From positions 1,453,501-1,517,500 of the forward strand of contig BSDZ01000015.1 in assembly GCA_030268105.1 (NCBI GenBank): 64,000 nt of DNA, given 5' to 3'. Below are positions 1 through 11,645 of this stretch, one piece after another (position 1 is the stretch's first letter; every line of letters begins with the position of its first letter). The position numbers were made by a program, and so were the translations under genes. Below the pieces are notes generated by a model. The model ran no database searches, was not told the origin of the DNA, and saw nothing but the letters and a program-made list of their open reading frames with translations. Origin of the DNA: Volvox africanus. Lineage: Eukaryota; Chlorophyta; Chlorophyceae; Chlamydomonadales; Volvocaceae.

Positions 1-57
1 GTTTTTGTGCGTTATGCAGGTGCTCCCCGTTTTTCGAGCCGTTTCTTGTGCGTCACA

Positions 58-1858
58 ATGTCTCCCGCGCCGGCGAACGAGTCCGCGGTCTTCCTGTCGC
101 CGTTTTTCGCATCGTCAGCAGCTGCTGCTCCGCTCTCTGAGCGTGACTGCAATGGGATGATTGCCTGCCCGGCGGTTAGCAAGGCGTCAACGGCAGCCGG
201 TGCAATCCGTCGCGGAGCCTCATTTCTTGATGCTGATGATGCTTGCCTGGCGCTCTCGGACAAGACATCATTTCTTATTCCTGAAGATAGCTACTTACCA
301 GGCCAGGAAAATTTCGCGGCAGCGCCCTGCGCGCCCGCTGGCTTGGTCCGTGCTCCATTTCGTTGTCCGTCCTCGGGTGCTGTGTGTCCCCCGTTTCCTC
401 CGTCCCAAACAGCTTTCGGTTCCGCTGACGTGGCCAAGTCCCGGCCTCGCATGGCAACGCCGTTCCTTCTCCTTGACGCCCCAGTCTTCGGTGGAGAGGA
501 GGAGTTCGCTGCGGCATCGATCTGCTTTGAGAAAGCCGTGCAGGCTCTGGAGATGGTGGAGCGGCCGTCTGGTCTGCGCGATCCCAGCGATGTCTGTCGG
601 CCATCCAGTATGGATCACCAGGAGTCTGAATCCACACTCAGCAGCGACGGTTGCAATGGTGACCGGCGCCACTCAAGTGCAGATTTCAGCGAGCAGCGAC
701 AGTTAACGCCCAACCAGCTAATCACGCGCCGCGTCAGTTCCCTGGCTCCTTCTCCGCCGGCGAGTGAGCTGGCCGGTGGCGTGGGAGATCAGTTCTTCCC
801 AGGGCTGTCTTACGAAGAAGCAGTTGCCGCTGCTGTCTCTGGCTATGCCCAGGAAAGTCCTGACGCGGCTGAAAGCGCGGCGCCTGATTATCGTCAGTTG
901 ACTCAGCCAGCGCAGGACCCGAATGCTGCCAGTGTTGCTGTCGAGACGATAAACTCCTCAGTGGCGATGTTTCGGGGGAGCACTGCCGACACAGCTGCCA
1001 CAAATGCGTCACTGGACGGGGCGGTACCCGCTGCGCCGGCTCCAGCTGTCCGGGCCTTCCATCACAAGACGGGCGGCCCCTGCGACCATTGTGGAGCAAC
1101 GGGTCAGTTTGGGAAACTGTTGTTAGGCGAAGGGAACGGTATGGGATGGATTTAATGTGGGTTCATCGGCGATATGATACATAGCTCCGGTATCCCCTGA
1201 TGACAATATACAATTTTCAACGAACCGTCTACAGCTTATGCGTGTGGTACCCGTGCCCAATGTGTGAAGTGCTAGATAGTCTACACGGACTGGAATAGAA
1301 GTGGATTGTGACCCCGAGGCAGCTTCAACACCTTCTGCCGTATTTCATACATTGTGCCGCTTGGCGCTTCTTGGAGAGAAACCCAGATCAGTTCATAATC
1401 CAGACCATGTCCAGGAGACCTTAGACGGCGTGTTATACGAATCAGGTTTCCTGTTTCAACACCTGAAAAAAAAAATATATATATAGAAGGTGTTGAAAAA
1501 ACATAAAACAATATATATATATATATTGTTTTATGTTTTTAGTTCCTGCTTGTGTGCTGTTGCTTGTTCCTCTAAAGTGCCCTACGCCTGCGTGCTGGCA
1601 TGCCTACCCGCCCTCCTGAATGTGAATCCAGAGTCCCCACAATGGCGCCGTGGCCCTCCCGCCAAGCCCATGCTCTGCAATGCCTGTGGAACTCGCTTCC
1701 GGCGGACCAACCAGCTCAACCCGGCAGCGGCGATCTCGACTGCGAACAGGGCCGCTGCGGCCGTGGCCCCGCCTGCAAAGCGGAACGCAAGCAAGCGCGA
1801 CCCGCCATACGTGGCAACCATGAGCTCCAAGCGTGGCCGATACTCGAAAGCACACTGA
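58..1858 (+). CDS. GATA-type zinc-finger transcription factor, two exons
   Basis: Exons 58..1102 and 1632..1858, giving about 423 residues if the first in-frame ATG (58) is used. The frame is open to the left edge, so a further upstream exon is possible. The single GATA finger is split by the intron. Exon 1 ends with CDHCGAT, and exon 2 continues ESPQWRRGP, then LCNACG. This gives C-x2-C-x18-C-x2-C, the plant class IV spacing, with the diagnostic TPQWR-like and LCNACG blocks. The acceptor after a CAG at 1629-1631 keeps phase 1. Ahead of the finger is a 340-residue Ser/Ala/Pro-rich stretch without a recognised domain. A short basic tail rich in Lys and Arg follows it. Inferred role: nuclear DNA binding at GATA sites. 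The target genes cannot be told. The finger is certain; the N-terminus is not. Confidence 0.8.
1103..1631 (+). repeat. Intron of the GATA gene with two adjacent AT-rich hairpins
   Basis: The intron carries two inverted repeats back to back. The first has arms TTTCAACACCT at 1454-1464 and AGGTGTTGAAA at 1488-1498, exact reverse complements. The second is a palindrome at about 1497-1540, with AAAAACATAAAACAAT on the left, its complement on the right, and an (AT)n centre. They lie about 90 bases upstream of the acceptor, so they could bring the branch region and acceptor close together. They may instead be a small inverted-repeat transposon remnant. Confidence 0.75.
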
Positions 1859-4800
1859 GACAGCACTCCTACTGCGTTGATCAGAGGCACGCGCGCACCA
1901 TATGTCTGTGCGGCGCAATGGAGGGCCCCGGCTTTGCGTCGGACAAACCTAGGGACCAAGGGCATCGGGGACATCCTGGCTGGGTCTCCCCAGAGAGAAG
2001 TCTTTCCCTTGCGGAAGGGAGATGGTGCAGACTGTCGGTGTGCAGTGGGCGAAATGTGTTTTCCGAAATGTGGAAAGGCGCCATTGGAACGGGAGTTGGC
2101 TGGATTATGGCATTGAAGCCGTCTGACAACTATGGACGATTGCTGTCATGTGAGGACGCGCGCATAGGCCACGTCCGGGAATAGGTGGTGGCAGCAGTGT
2201 CTTGAAGCCTTACGTTTCATCGCGGGTGCGGATGGGGCCCGTGTGGGTCTGGAAGGAGCAGATGGCGGCCTCGCGACACGTCACACTATTTCCCCGCCTC
2301 CTTGATCGGTGGAGTCCGATGCGTTGTGTGTTCTTGACCACGTGTCCCTGAGGCGTTGGTCTTTAGACCTGGAGTCTTTGCCCATTTGCTGGCGGTGCGC
2401 GCTCTACGGACGACTGGCTGGTACGTAGGTGAGAGGAAAGCACCAGAGGACGTGACGCTGGGTTGCGTGTGCACATACGCATGAGTGCTCTGTACATGGA
2501 AGAAGACTTGCGAGCAATTTTGAGTACAGGGGCGATGCACGGTACGTAATGCGATTGCGACGAGGAAATGGTGTAATGGTAGGACGCCCGTAAGGTTTCG
2601 GCTTCTTTTATATCCGTCGGACGAACTAGAGCTTGGAGACTGATGTGCCAGGGCATGCTCGTCGTGGGTGCACACATGTTAAGCGCTGGAGAGGAGCGAA
2701 ACAGCGCTAGTTGGGGTTTTAATAGCAAGGCACCACGTTCTGTCAAAAAACAGACTGAAGCATGGCCTTTAGTCTATGTCTATGCCCGCTGCCACCAACA
2801 AAAACACAAAAAGCTGTCCAGGTTGTTGCGCGCTTTGTGTTTTGTCATTTGTCGCTTTGACTTTTTCAGCCCACGTTTGTCATTGTACATAACTGTGTCT
2901 GGTACGATGCACTCCTGGATCTTCTTTTGGCCAGCCTGGCCAGGGCTTCGAAACATTATCCCTTGGCCCCCTTCTGGAGATGCAATCGTGTTTTGTGAGT
3001 GTCGTAGCGCGTCTTATATGTGTGATGATGCAGGTGTGTGCTGACCCGAGAGGTGCCACTGTGATGCTAGCTCTTTTGCACGTCCATGTGTGTTTACGCT
3101 AAGGAAAAACAAAGCGTACACGCGTCGTACAGCGCGCGGGAGGAACTTGTTAGCGTCTTTTACCATCCCGCGGGTTTGCCCGAGTGTATGAGTTGTGATG
3201 CGAGACGTGTAGCGATAGAAGCAGGCAGAGGAAAATGGGACGCGCCGTCTCGATACAAAAAATTGTTGTTTCTCATGAACTCCACCACTTCCATTTTGTT
3301 GCGCGGTGGAGAGTTGCAGACGAATCAGGGGTCTCATCGGGGAGTCCCGAGATCTCGGAGCGGGTCAGGTATTCAGATGTTGGTCCAGGTACATGTAGGG
3401 GTCTATCGGGAGACGGAGCCTATTGACATTACTGGCAGTGCCGCGGCTTCGACGTTTACCGTCTTGGGATGTTACGGTTAGTGCGGCTAACGGTTTCGTA
3501 CAGTGGTTAAGGAGAACCCACACAAACCGGCTGGGCGTACATGGAGCACTTGTGGCCCAGTAGGCCGGCACTTCTAAAACACTCTTTGAGCCTTCACTTT
3601 TCGAGTTAAGCATGTATTCAATCGGGACTCCACACGTAACGGGCGCTGACCCAGATGGTTGGGCCGCCAAAATCCTGGAAAAAGAGCCGATGCTTGGTGC
3701 GGGTTGTTGGGCACCGTGACCGCATCCGCACATACGGTATCTGGCAGGTGGCTGTAGTCCTGAACTTCTGTGCTCTTTTGTGATATTGATGATGATGGGG
3801 TGAGGATTGAGAGGGTGTGAATGCCTCTTTACGAGGTTTGCGGTGGTGTTTCTTCGTATGGTGGTCATGTCTTGACTACGTCCAGACTGCAAAACGAGCC
3901 ATGGTGCTGAGGGTTTGGGGATTGTCGCTTGCTTCAACAAAACAATTCGACCTTGTGGCGGAGGTCCCTGCTTGCTTGTCATCTTCAAAATAACAAGGAA
4001 AAGAGCAGGCGAGGCCCGCGGCGCCACATCATGTGACTCATTACATCTTACGCCACATGTGGCTTCACTGCGAAAGGGTTATAGCGCCTGGCGGGGGTTC
4101 GGTGGGGGTTTCAGATGGTTCAGGGATGCACAGCTCGGCCGAACTAAATATCTCTTCTGCTGGCCTTTACACTGCTGACTGACATTCAGCTGGGGCTGCA
4201 GGCGGAAGGCTAGCCACAGACGGCCGGCATTAGGACACGTGTCGAGAGGCGCAATAGTAATTACACAGTGTGATGATGACACGTAGAGCGCTTAGCACGC
4301 TTACCGCTGTTGTTGCCGCCTCGGGCGGGTATGTAGGTAGGGGTGCGCGGTGGGCGGTGGCGGGGTGGCGGCGGTTGCTTACAAACCGGACACCTCTACC
4401 CCTAGCATGAGACCACCCGATGTCCCCTAGGTTCATTAGCGCTGCTGTTTTGCATGTTCCAAAAATAGTAGCATTAACAACACTGACGCGTACCATGCGA
4501 GAGCATCTGGATGCGCTCTCGGGCGGAAGCTTTGGCCGCAAGTGCCCGGACTAATTACAGGGGCCTTGTGGTGAAAGTGGGATCTGGTTGAACATTAAGC
4601 CCCAGTCGCGGTGATGCGCGCGCGTAGCATCGTTGAGCGCGGAATGGGCAGCAGCTGCTGCGGCAATTCGCGGCATGGCATCTGAGAATTGCTGCGTCAT
4701 GTGGTTGTGTGGTTTTCAAAATGCGAATACGCCCTCGGGACTTTCTCTCGCTGTATGATGTTCCGCGATGGCATTCATCCCAGCTAGTTTAGACTGCTTG

Positions 4801-5403
4801 CGAAGATTCTGGATTGTTAAAGATGTTGTCACAGGAGATGGCTTCTGGGTTTGCGAAACCCATTTGCTTACAAGTGGCTCACGTGGGCAGTCGCCGCGTG
4901 AGGGGTTGAGGCCCGAAATTTGCTGCGTTTGGCATCGGCCTGCATTAATGGCCTTCGCACAAACTTGTAATGTTGGAGAGGCCTTCGAGGCCTCTTTTGA
5001 GGAATCAAATTTGTCATTTGTCATGGTTTATGACTCAATAACCCCGCTGTGGCCTGCATGTCTTCGTGAAACACCAAACACACCACGGTCAGGCACGGCA
5101 AATCGAAATCGCATGACCAGATCAGTTGTTCGACATATGACCACAACAGTTACTTCGCAAGACCAAAGTAGTTGTTGTTTATGTAAGTTTGCGTCTAAGT
5201 TAATATATGTTAACTAAGTAATCGTGTAGAAATATGCATGATGCTATCTGCGGTTGCTATCTGCGGTAACGAACCAAAACAAAAATCACCTTGCCAGTGG
5301 AGCTTAACATCTTCAATTACGATAAGAACGTAGAGATAAGAGATAACCCAACTTATATAGTTGAGGCAGGCAAGCCAAAGGCAGCCATCACACTACCAAC
5401 ACG
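1859..5403. other. Intergenic region, no supported gene
   Basis: This stretch holds the 3' untranslated region of the GATA gene and the upstream region of the Maf gene. A TGTAA at 2572-2576 is a possible but distant polyadenylation signal. Several open frames occur, the longest 220 codons on the minus strand (3365-4027), but none has a recognisable domain, matching splice sites or a neighbouring exon. A TATATAG at 5354-5360 lies 44 bases before the Maf ATG and could be a core promoter element; this is weak. Confidence 0.6.
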
Positions 5404-8400
5404 ATGTTGTTGCATCATAAAACCGCGTTGAACGCCAAGCGCATAGTGTTAGCCTCTGGTAGTCCTCAGAGGAGAGAGTTGCTAAGCAACATTGGCATGA
5501 AGTTCGAGGTACGGCGCAGTTGAGACAGCTGCGGTGTTGTGCCATGGAGTGGGCTGATAAGGGTGGGTCTCAAGAACTTGAAGATGCCTACGCCGTTATA
5601 ACAGCGTTTCTCCAGCATTCGCATCTCGACGTGATCCATGCCTAAGGGCCCTCATGACGGGCCCTCACCGCCCTTAACCACGGTCAACCCGCATCAGCGC
5701 GTCATCAGGACTCCTCGGTCCTCTACCCCAACTGCTCCACCTATGCATCCCAAGATAAATTGAATTATCTAGGTGCTACTACCCGCCCATGCTACGGCAG
5801 GGGCAGACCTCACAACCCAGCACGCAACTACTAGCTGCACGCCACCGCCAGTTGGAACTGCTAGCTAAATCGTATCCAGCTCACCTATTTCCCTCGACCC
5901 TTTTGGCCTTGCCTCCAGGTTCTGGTCTCTCGTTTTGATGAGAAGCTCCCAAAAGACCGCTTTCCCTCAGCGGCAGCGTACGCGTTAGAGACCGCCAGGC
6001 ACAAGGCCCTCGATGTGGCGGCCATGGTGGAAGAGCAGCGCCAACAGCAAGGTTTGGAAGGACCGGCCGATTCAACACAAATACCCGTGGATCTCATTAT
6101 CTCAGCAGACACGGTGCGTTCTGAGATACTGTCAGGAAAGACGCCTGTTGGGTCAATTGAGGGAAGGTCGTAGCCACGGGCAATGGCGACGGTAAGGGTG
6201 TATGCTGCACAATTAAAGACCGTGAGTTGACTACTAGCTCTGAGAACTTAGCGGTAACACAGATTCTTATGAGCAATGATGACCACCCCATGAGGTGTGA
6301 AGCCATCGTTCATGCTGGCGGCAATTCTGGTGCATCCGGGTTATTTGTATGTGTTTTGTATGTTGTATATCCTCTAGCATGTACTGAATGCCCTCGGCAG
6401 CTTCTGGAAGGGTGACACACACAAATATAGTACTACGATACTCAAAAAGAGGAAGCAATAATGGCAGGCGAGTCAATCAATTGGTAGTTGGGCAGGTGTT
6501 CTGCTGGGTAACGTTTGAAAGAGGGTAGACAGGCAGCTTGACCAAAAGGTAACGGTGGCCTCCTGCGCTCGGGGCCCAACGGTGCAGGTGGTGGAGGCGG
6601 ACGGAGTGATTTTGGAGAAGCCGGATGATGACGAGCATGCGTTCCAAATGATCTCCAGGTGAGAGGCGTGTCATTTAAACCCCGTGAGGTTAAGAGTACG
6701 CCTCTCGACCCTCCGCCCGTTACTGCCCTGCAGCGTGCCTGCCTGTGTGTTGGTGTCTGAATGTGATGCGCGGCTTTTGGATTGCTGTGCTGCAGGCGTT
6801 TTTGCCCGGCACTTGAAGAACGCTACGCAATAGGATATCATAGAGTAAGCATGGGTGCAAACCTGTATCGTTCCAGTCGCACAGTCTTCACCTGGCGGTC
6901 TGAAGAGCTGGGGCATGCTTTCCTGCCCAGTAGCGTTTCAAGGCAGGTTGCTTTATGGAAATTGCCTTCTTCTTGGGTTCCAATTAAAGTACTATTTTCC
7001 ATTAATACCGGGTAACGCGGCCATAAGGTGTTACACCTGCCGGCAGTGGGAAGCTTCGCCCAAACTCCCCATTCATGGTCCTGACCCTGACACCTTTCAT
7101 TCGGCCCCACTTGCTCCCTACCCCGCCTTTTGGGTCCAGTTTAAGTGGGAGAGACCATCAGGTGCACACGGGGGTGTCGCTCGTACTTCCGGGCGAGCCA
7201 GGTATGACATCTTCATGCCGGTATGCCACGTTGCGACCAGTGGCTTTGAGCTTAGGCCTTGGGCGCACATGGGCGAGAGGTCCGGGCCGCTGGGGAGTGG
7301 CGGGGGGCCTGTGTCGCGCCTTTTTGTGCTTCAGGATCCGACATCACATTACTTATGGGACCTCGTTTCCGTGTAATCTGACCGTCCGGTTTCCTGTCTT
7401 GCCCTCCACACCGGCAGACCCCTCAACGGGCAAGCCCCCCTACGTACGCAGCTTCTTCGTAACCACCGACGTCACCTTCGCCCAACTTTCCCCCGATACC
7501 ATCCGGGCTTACGTGGCATCAGGTGGGCAAAGTTGGCGTCCTAATCCGCCGCCCTGGTCTGGTGCCCGCTGTAGTACGTGTGCATGTGACACGTGCAGTA
7601 CATGTGCAACTTATTGTTCTAAGACATGTAACTCTTTCATCGCACGTCATTCTTTCATTGCTTTATCCGTCCGTCATCTAATTTATCATTCTCAACCAAT
7701 TTGCGTCTGCAGTCAAAGGGTTAGGTTATGAACCCCAAATCGGTGGGGCACATAGCAGAGGGCGTCCTAGTTATCCGTTGTGCTGTCATTACATCATGCT
7801 GAGCAACGTGGAAGTGCGTTTTGCATTCGCGTGCATCCGTCAAGATGCAAACTGCCACCAGTAACTGCACATGCGCCAGTAAACTGTAAGTGCACACGAG
7901 GGTTCCTCTTTGGGCAACATGTTACGGAGTCCCAAGCTGCACTGATAGGCTGCCCTTGCCGCCCCATGGCCCTCGTGGGTGGGCGTTGGGCGGCGGTGCC
8001 GTGTTTACGAAAGAACCCCCACATGGGAGTCAACCTGACCCCGGGTGCCGCTCGCTGACTGGTCTTCCACTTCTGCAGGCCATCCCTTTGGTAAGGCGGG
8101 GGCGTACGGCATCCAGGGTCCGGCAGGCTCCTTTGTCGTGGGCCTGAAGGGCTGTTTCTACAACGTTGTGGGCTTTCCCCTGCACCGGTGAGGATTGCCC
8201 GTCCGGTCGGTCTTTATACAACAATAACTAGTTATTGGATGAGGGGGGTTGTGTTTAGCGACTGAAAATGTTGGATAGCTGCCGAGTTATCTCTCACAGT
8301 TTGTAGAGTGCGCAAAGCGGAAATGGTCGTGTTAGTATGTGCGCCCAATAGTCTAGCCGTGCTTTCTAGAGCGACGATGGACGTGCCATTGCGGCCTGTC

Positions 8401-8557
8401 CTTTTGTCCACGAATTCCTTCGCCTCTGACACTCCGATTTCTGCCGACGCACCTCTTGTCCTGTTCCAATTGCTGCCACGCCGTATGTGGGTCCCTTCCG
8501 GACAGGTTCTGTGCGGAAGTATTGGCGCTGATTGAGGAGGGCCGCTTGAAGCTCTAG
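5404..8557 (+). CDS. Maf/ASMTL-family nucleoside triphosphate pyrophosphatase
   Basis: Seven exons: 5404..5508, 5919..6113, 6588..6658, 7140..7201, 7418..7522, 8079..8187, 8506..8557; 232 residues. All junctions keep the frame. Maf signatures appear in order: [11 protein letters not shown] near residues 17-27, ISADT continuing as VVEADG at about 97-106, [10 protein letters not shown] at 110-119, [12 protein letters not shown] at 125-136, and [16 protein letters not shown] from residue 184. The protein ends in the VVGFPLH block and a short helix. Maf proteins hydrolyse non-canonical or methylated nucleotides to monophosphate and pyrophosphate, which cleans the nucleotide pool. The length equals a stand-alone Maf protein (about 200-230), so no methyltransferase fusion as in human ASMTL. 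The usual GEPMDKAG block reads GHPFGKAG here, a departure from consensus. No clear targeting peptide is seen. Confidence 0.92.
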
Positions 8558-9667
8558 GCAGCTCTCAGCACCTAGTAGAGCATCCAGAGACCAGGAGAGG
8601 AGGTCACTGCCAGAAGCATCTTAGCTTCCGCTGGGCACCAGGCGCTTGGGAACTCCCTCTCGGCCCCTGCCGCCTGCCGGGCAAACCTGCCTGCTTGAAC
8701 TCCGTTGCCCAAGCCCCGTTCGTTACTACCCTCGTCGTCATAACAGGACCATCACAAGATAGAACGATCTGAGCTGTCTAGAGTCGGTCAGTAAATTTTC
8801 ACTGTGATGCAGTCAGATGCTGTGGCGAACTCGAGCTCTCGGACTTCTACGTTTGTGGTGCAATTGGCCGTCGCGCATTTCGACACGGATTAAGAGGGAT
8901 CATGAAAAGGTTGTAGTGGTGGTGGTGACGGTGAGGGCCCTGGTTAAGCAGCTGGAGCTGTTGCACAAGGGGTGTTATGAGAGGCAGAGGCAGCGCGCTT
9001 AATGTGGCGAGTGGATACTCGGCTGTCGGCTGACCATTTTCCCGTTCCCCTTCCAAGCACGGGTTGGATGTGAGGTGTCGTACGTGGGTACATCTATACG
9101 GCAAATGAATTGAAACCTCAAGACCTGCTTCATCGCACGAATTCAATTTATTCCATGCACGGGAGAAAACGGTTGCTGTGAATAATGGGCAGCTGAACAC
9201 CTACCTAGCTAGCTAACAGCTAGGTAGCTAGACCTAGCTGTTACAATTAGCTTTACCGGCCAGCTGTTTGTTGTGTATATACCCCATAATATACGAGGCC
9301 TGACGGACAGACAGACGGGAACTTCGCCTTTGCAGTTTTGGGATATGGACAGGGGGAGCTTAGTGAGGCGGAGAACCTTCGCCTTCCAAAACCACAGTCC
9401 GCGGTCTGGCCCCCTCCGACGGTCGTTCCCTTTGTTCGCTCCAGACTAACAGCTGCGTTTTCTGCGCGCTGCAGCCAATTCCTTGCGCCGAAACTCGCAT
9501 GCCTCTAAATCCAATCACTCTGCGTCACCAACAAGTGGGTGTTACTGACCCCCTTCTATTGTGTTCAAAGTATCATTCCTCGCCAGTAGCTTCTGTGTTA
9601 GTGCCCGGAAACCTGTAAACTCGTATGGCCGGTTTACGGCCTGATTGAGCTAAGCACTGCCAACCCT
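8558..9667. other. Convergent spacer between Maf and C1D genes
   Basis: This holds the two facing 3' untranslated regions. For the minus-strand gene a TGTAA signal lies at 9245-9241 (TTACA on the plus strand), about 425 bases past its stop, next to a strong hairpin. For Maf the nearest TGTAA is at 9614-9618, over 1 kb from the stop, so its true 3' end is unclear. No coding exon was recognised. Confidence 0.6.
9215..9242. terminator. Perfect 11-bp hairpin at the C1D polyadenylation site
   Basis: The arms AACAGCTAGGT (9215-9225) and ACCTAGCTGTT (9232-9242) are exact reverse complements around a six-base loop AGCTAG. More CTAG-rich sequence just upstream (9201-9214) can pair in alternative ways. 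The right arm runs directly into TTACA at 9241-9245, which is TGTAA on the transcribed strand of C1D. It may shape 3' end formation; that is inference. Confidence 0.7.
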
Positions 9668-11161
9668 TCATTTCGCTGCCCAAAGGTCTCCGCCTCTGGC
9701 CAGTGCAGCCAGAAACTTCTCCGCAGCTGCCTGGGCAGAGCTAGGAGCTGCTGCCGCTGTCGTCTTTCTCGCGAGCCCTGCGCTGCGCCCACCACTGTCA
9801 CCGCTGCCACCACACGCCCCGAGGGACTTCGCCTCCGTGCCCTTGCCGACCGCCAATTTCTCTGAGTCACCTCTCCCCACCGTCCCCTTTTGGGTTTCTG
9901 CTTGCTGTTGCGGCTCCTCCTCCTTCTCCTCCTCCGTTTCATCACTATCATCAGCCTCCTGCGGGGCCGGCCTTTGCTCAGGTCTGTCGTCTTTCGTTGA
10001 TCCCGGCTGTTGCCGGGCCCTCTTGCCCCTCCTCCGATCCTGGCTGCCTCGCTTTGCCTCTGCAGCCTGCAATACCATACGGACAAAGAGACGACAGAGT
10101 GGATGGACCCTAAGTGCACCCTGGGAAAGAAAGTAGCTTTGGGTTCCGTCAGATTAGGATTCCTGGCTAGGCTGAACAAGCAACCGGTGGCTTCTCGGCT
10201 ATTCTCGCAGCCACTCAATCTGCATACCCGATATCCGTCTTATCTTTCATACCTGCGCTGCTCGCTTCAATTCTCGCCGTTGCTGCACCGTAAGATCCGG
10301 AATAGCGGCGTCAATGAAGCGCGACGCGGCTGCCACGTCCAAGCTAAATACCGGTTGTGATGCGCGCCTCTCTGCATCGCTTACGGCACGCATGACCTTC
10401 TTATCATATTGCCGTATCCGGTCGAGCTCCTGACGGGCCACGGTGGGGCCGGCGGCAGCAGTGGCGGGAGTGAACGGGTCCCGGCCTTGGGCCCTGTCAC
10501 GCAAGGTGCCATGCGGGTCCGCGAGATGGTGGCGGGGTCAGTGTAATGACCGCAGTTATAGAAACGGATGATCGGAGGCTTGGAGATAGCTAAAGGAAGG
10601 TTTTGCGAATAATGGTATGAGAGAAAGGGCCACGCATGGGGAGGGACCTGTGGCTTATAACCACAGGAAGCTCGCAGCCAACGCCCGCTGCATTCAGGTG
10701 ACAGTGGCAGACGTCCAGACAAAGTGCCAATGTGTATATATAGCGATCATACAGCTTACCCTCTTCCTCCGGTCGATTATGGTATTTAAATTCAAAGATT
10801 GACTCCCGTTCACCGCAATTACTGGCCGTACGCTTCCAATCACACACCTCCCTTTCCCTTCAACCCACCTTATGTATACGTGGTGGAGCGCGTTGACCGC
10901 CTTAGCCATGCACATACACAGGCGTGCACGCTCCAGGGGCTCCGGAATGGCTGCCAGGTCACCGGGAGTGGGCACCTGCGTCGCCGCAGCCTGCAGTGCT
11001 TTTTGTAGCTCCGTCAATAGGCCCTGAAACTGCTTCAACTGACTTTGAACGTCTTCTGGTAGCTCCAAAGAGGTGAGTAAGGGATCTGATGGTTTGAGGG
11101 TTGTTCTTTCTGCAGCGTCCGCGATGCCCGTCGGGGCAACGCCGGCGGCCGTTGAGGACAT
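9668..11161 (-). CDS. C1D: C1D/Rrp47 (Sas10/Utp3/C1D family) exosome cofactor
   Basis: Minus strand, three exons: 11161..10869, 10493..10253, 10066..9668; 310 residues. The N-terminal domain (about 30-125) reads LPEDVQSQLKQFQGLL, then LERARLCMCMAKAVNALHHVYIRAQGRDP across the first junction, then VARQELDRIRQYDKKV. This is the C1D pattern: a long helix, the AxAVNxLxxxYLRxQG segment, and the ELxRIxxY block. FSLDVAAASRFIDAAI follows at about 145-160. C1D/Rrp47/Lrp1 binds Rrp6 and structured RNA and helps the nuclear exosome process rRNA and snRNA. The final exon adds a 132-residue tail that is first basic, then rich in Asp, Glu and Gln, then basic. Human C1D has only about 141 residues, so this copy is more than twice as long. 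The start is the first ATG and the frame is sound throughout. Confidence 0.88.
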
Positions 11162-11645
11162 CGGAAGGGTTATGCCCCGGTGGGGACCCTAACGTTCCTT
11201 GAGTGGATAACAGAACTTAACTATGATGGTGAAGCGTAAGGGATTCATGAGATGATTTACATTTAAAGGCAGAACGGCAAGCAATTCCGTTCAGTGTTGG
11301 CGGTTCCCGGCCGCCTGTACATATAACGTGCATCAACTGACACTTCTGTAATAATGACAAGATAAAAATTGGTACTAACAATGTCAGATGCTAGGGGAGA
11401 CCCAGAGACCTGACCTAAGCTTCTGTAATGACAAAGATGCACGACAAGTGCGTCCTTTGTCCTTTACCGTATGCCCCTTGCCAAATTCCGGCAATTGTAC
11501 GTAAAAGATACGTACTCCATCCAGATCAACATGTTTCATCATCTGCCTCAGAGACTTTAGACTACTAGGGGAAGTTCCAGCTGCGACTGCAAGTTCAAGC
11601 TAGCCCTTCTTACGAGGTATACGAAGCTACTGTGACTTTGAATTC
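11162..11645. promoter_or_regulatory. Short divergent promoter region
   Basis: A 484-bp spacer separates the start codons of C1D (minus) and the unidentified gene beginning at 11646 (plus). Both promoters must lie here unless a gene has a distant non-coding first exon. No TATA box or named factor site is convincing. Confidence 0.45.

Noticed and set aside
2560..2600. tRNA-like A-box pattern (GTGTAATGGTAGGA)
   Set aside because: No B box, no cloverleaf and no anticodon arm could be drawn around it.
3365..4027. 220-codon minus-strand open frame
   Set aside because: No domain, no splice partners, mixed composition typical of non-coding sequence in this genome.
4768..5217. 149-codon plus-strand open frame before Maf
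   Set aside because: No recognisable motif; the Maf gene has its own clear start at 5404.
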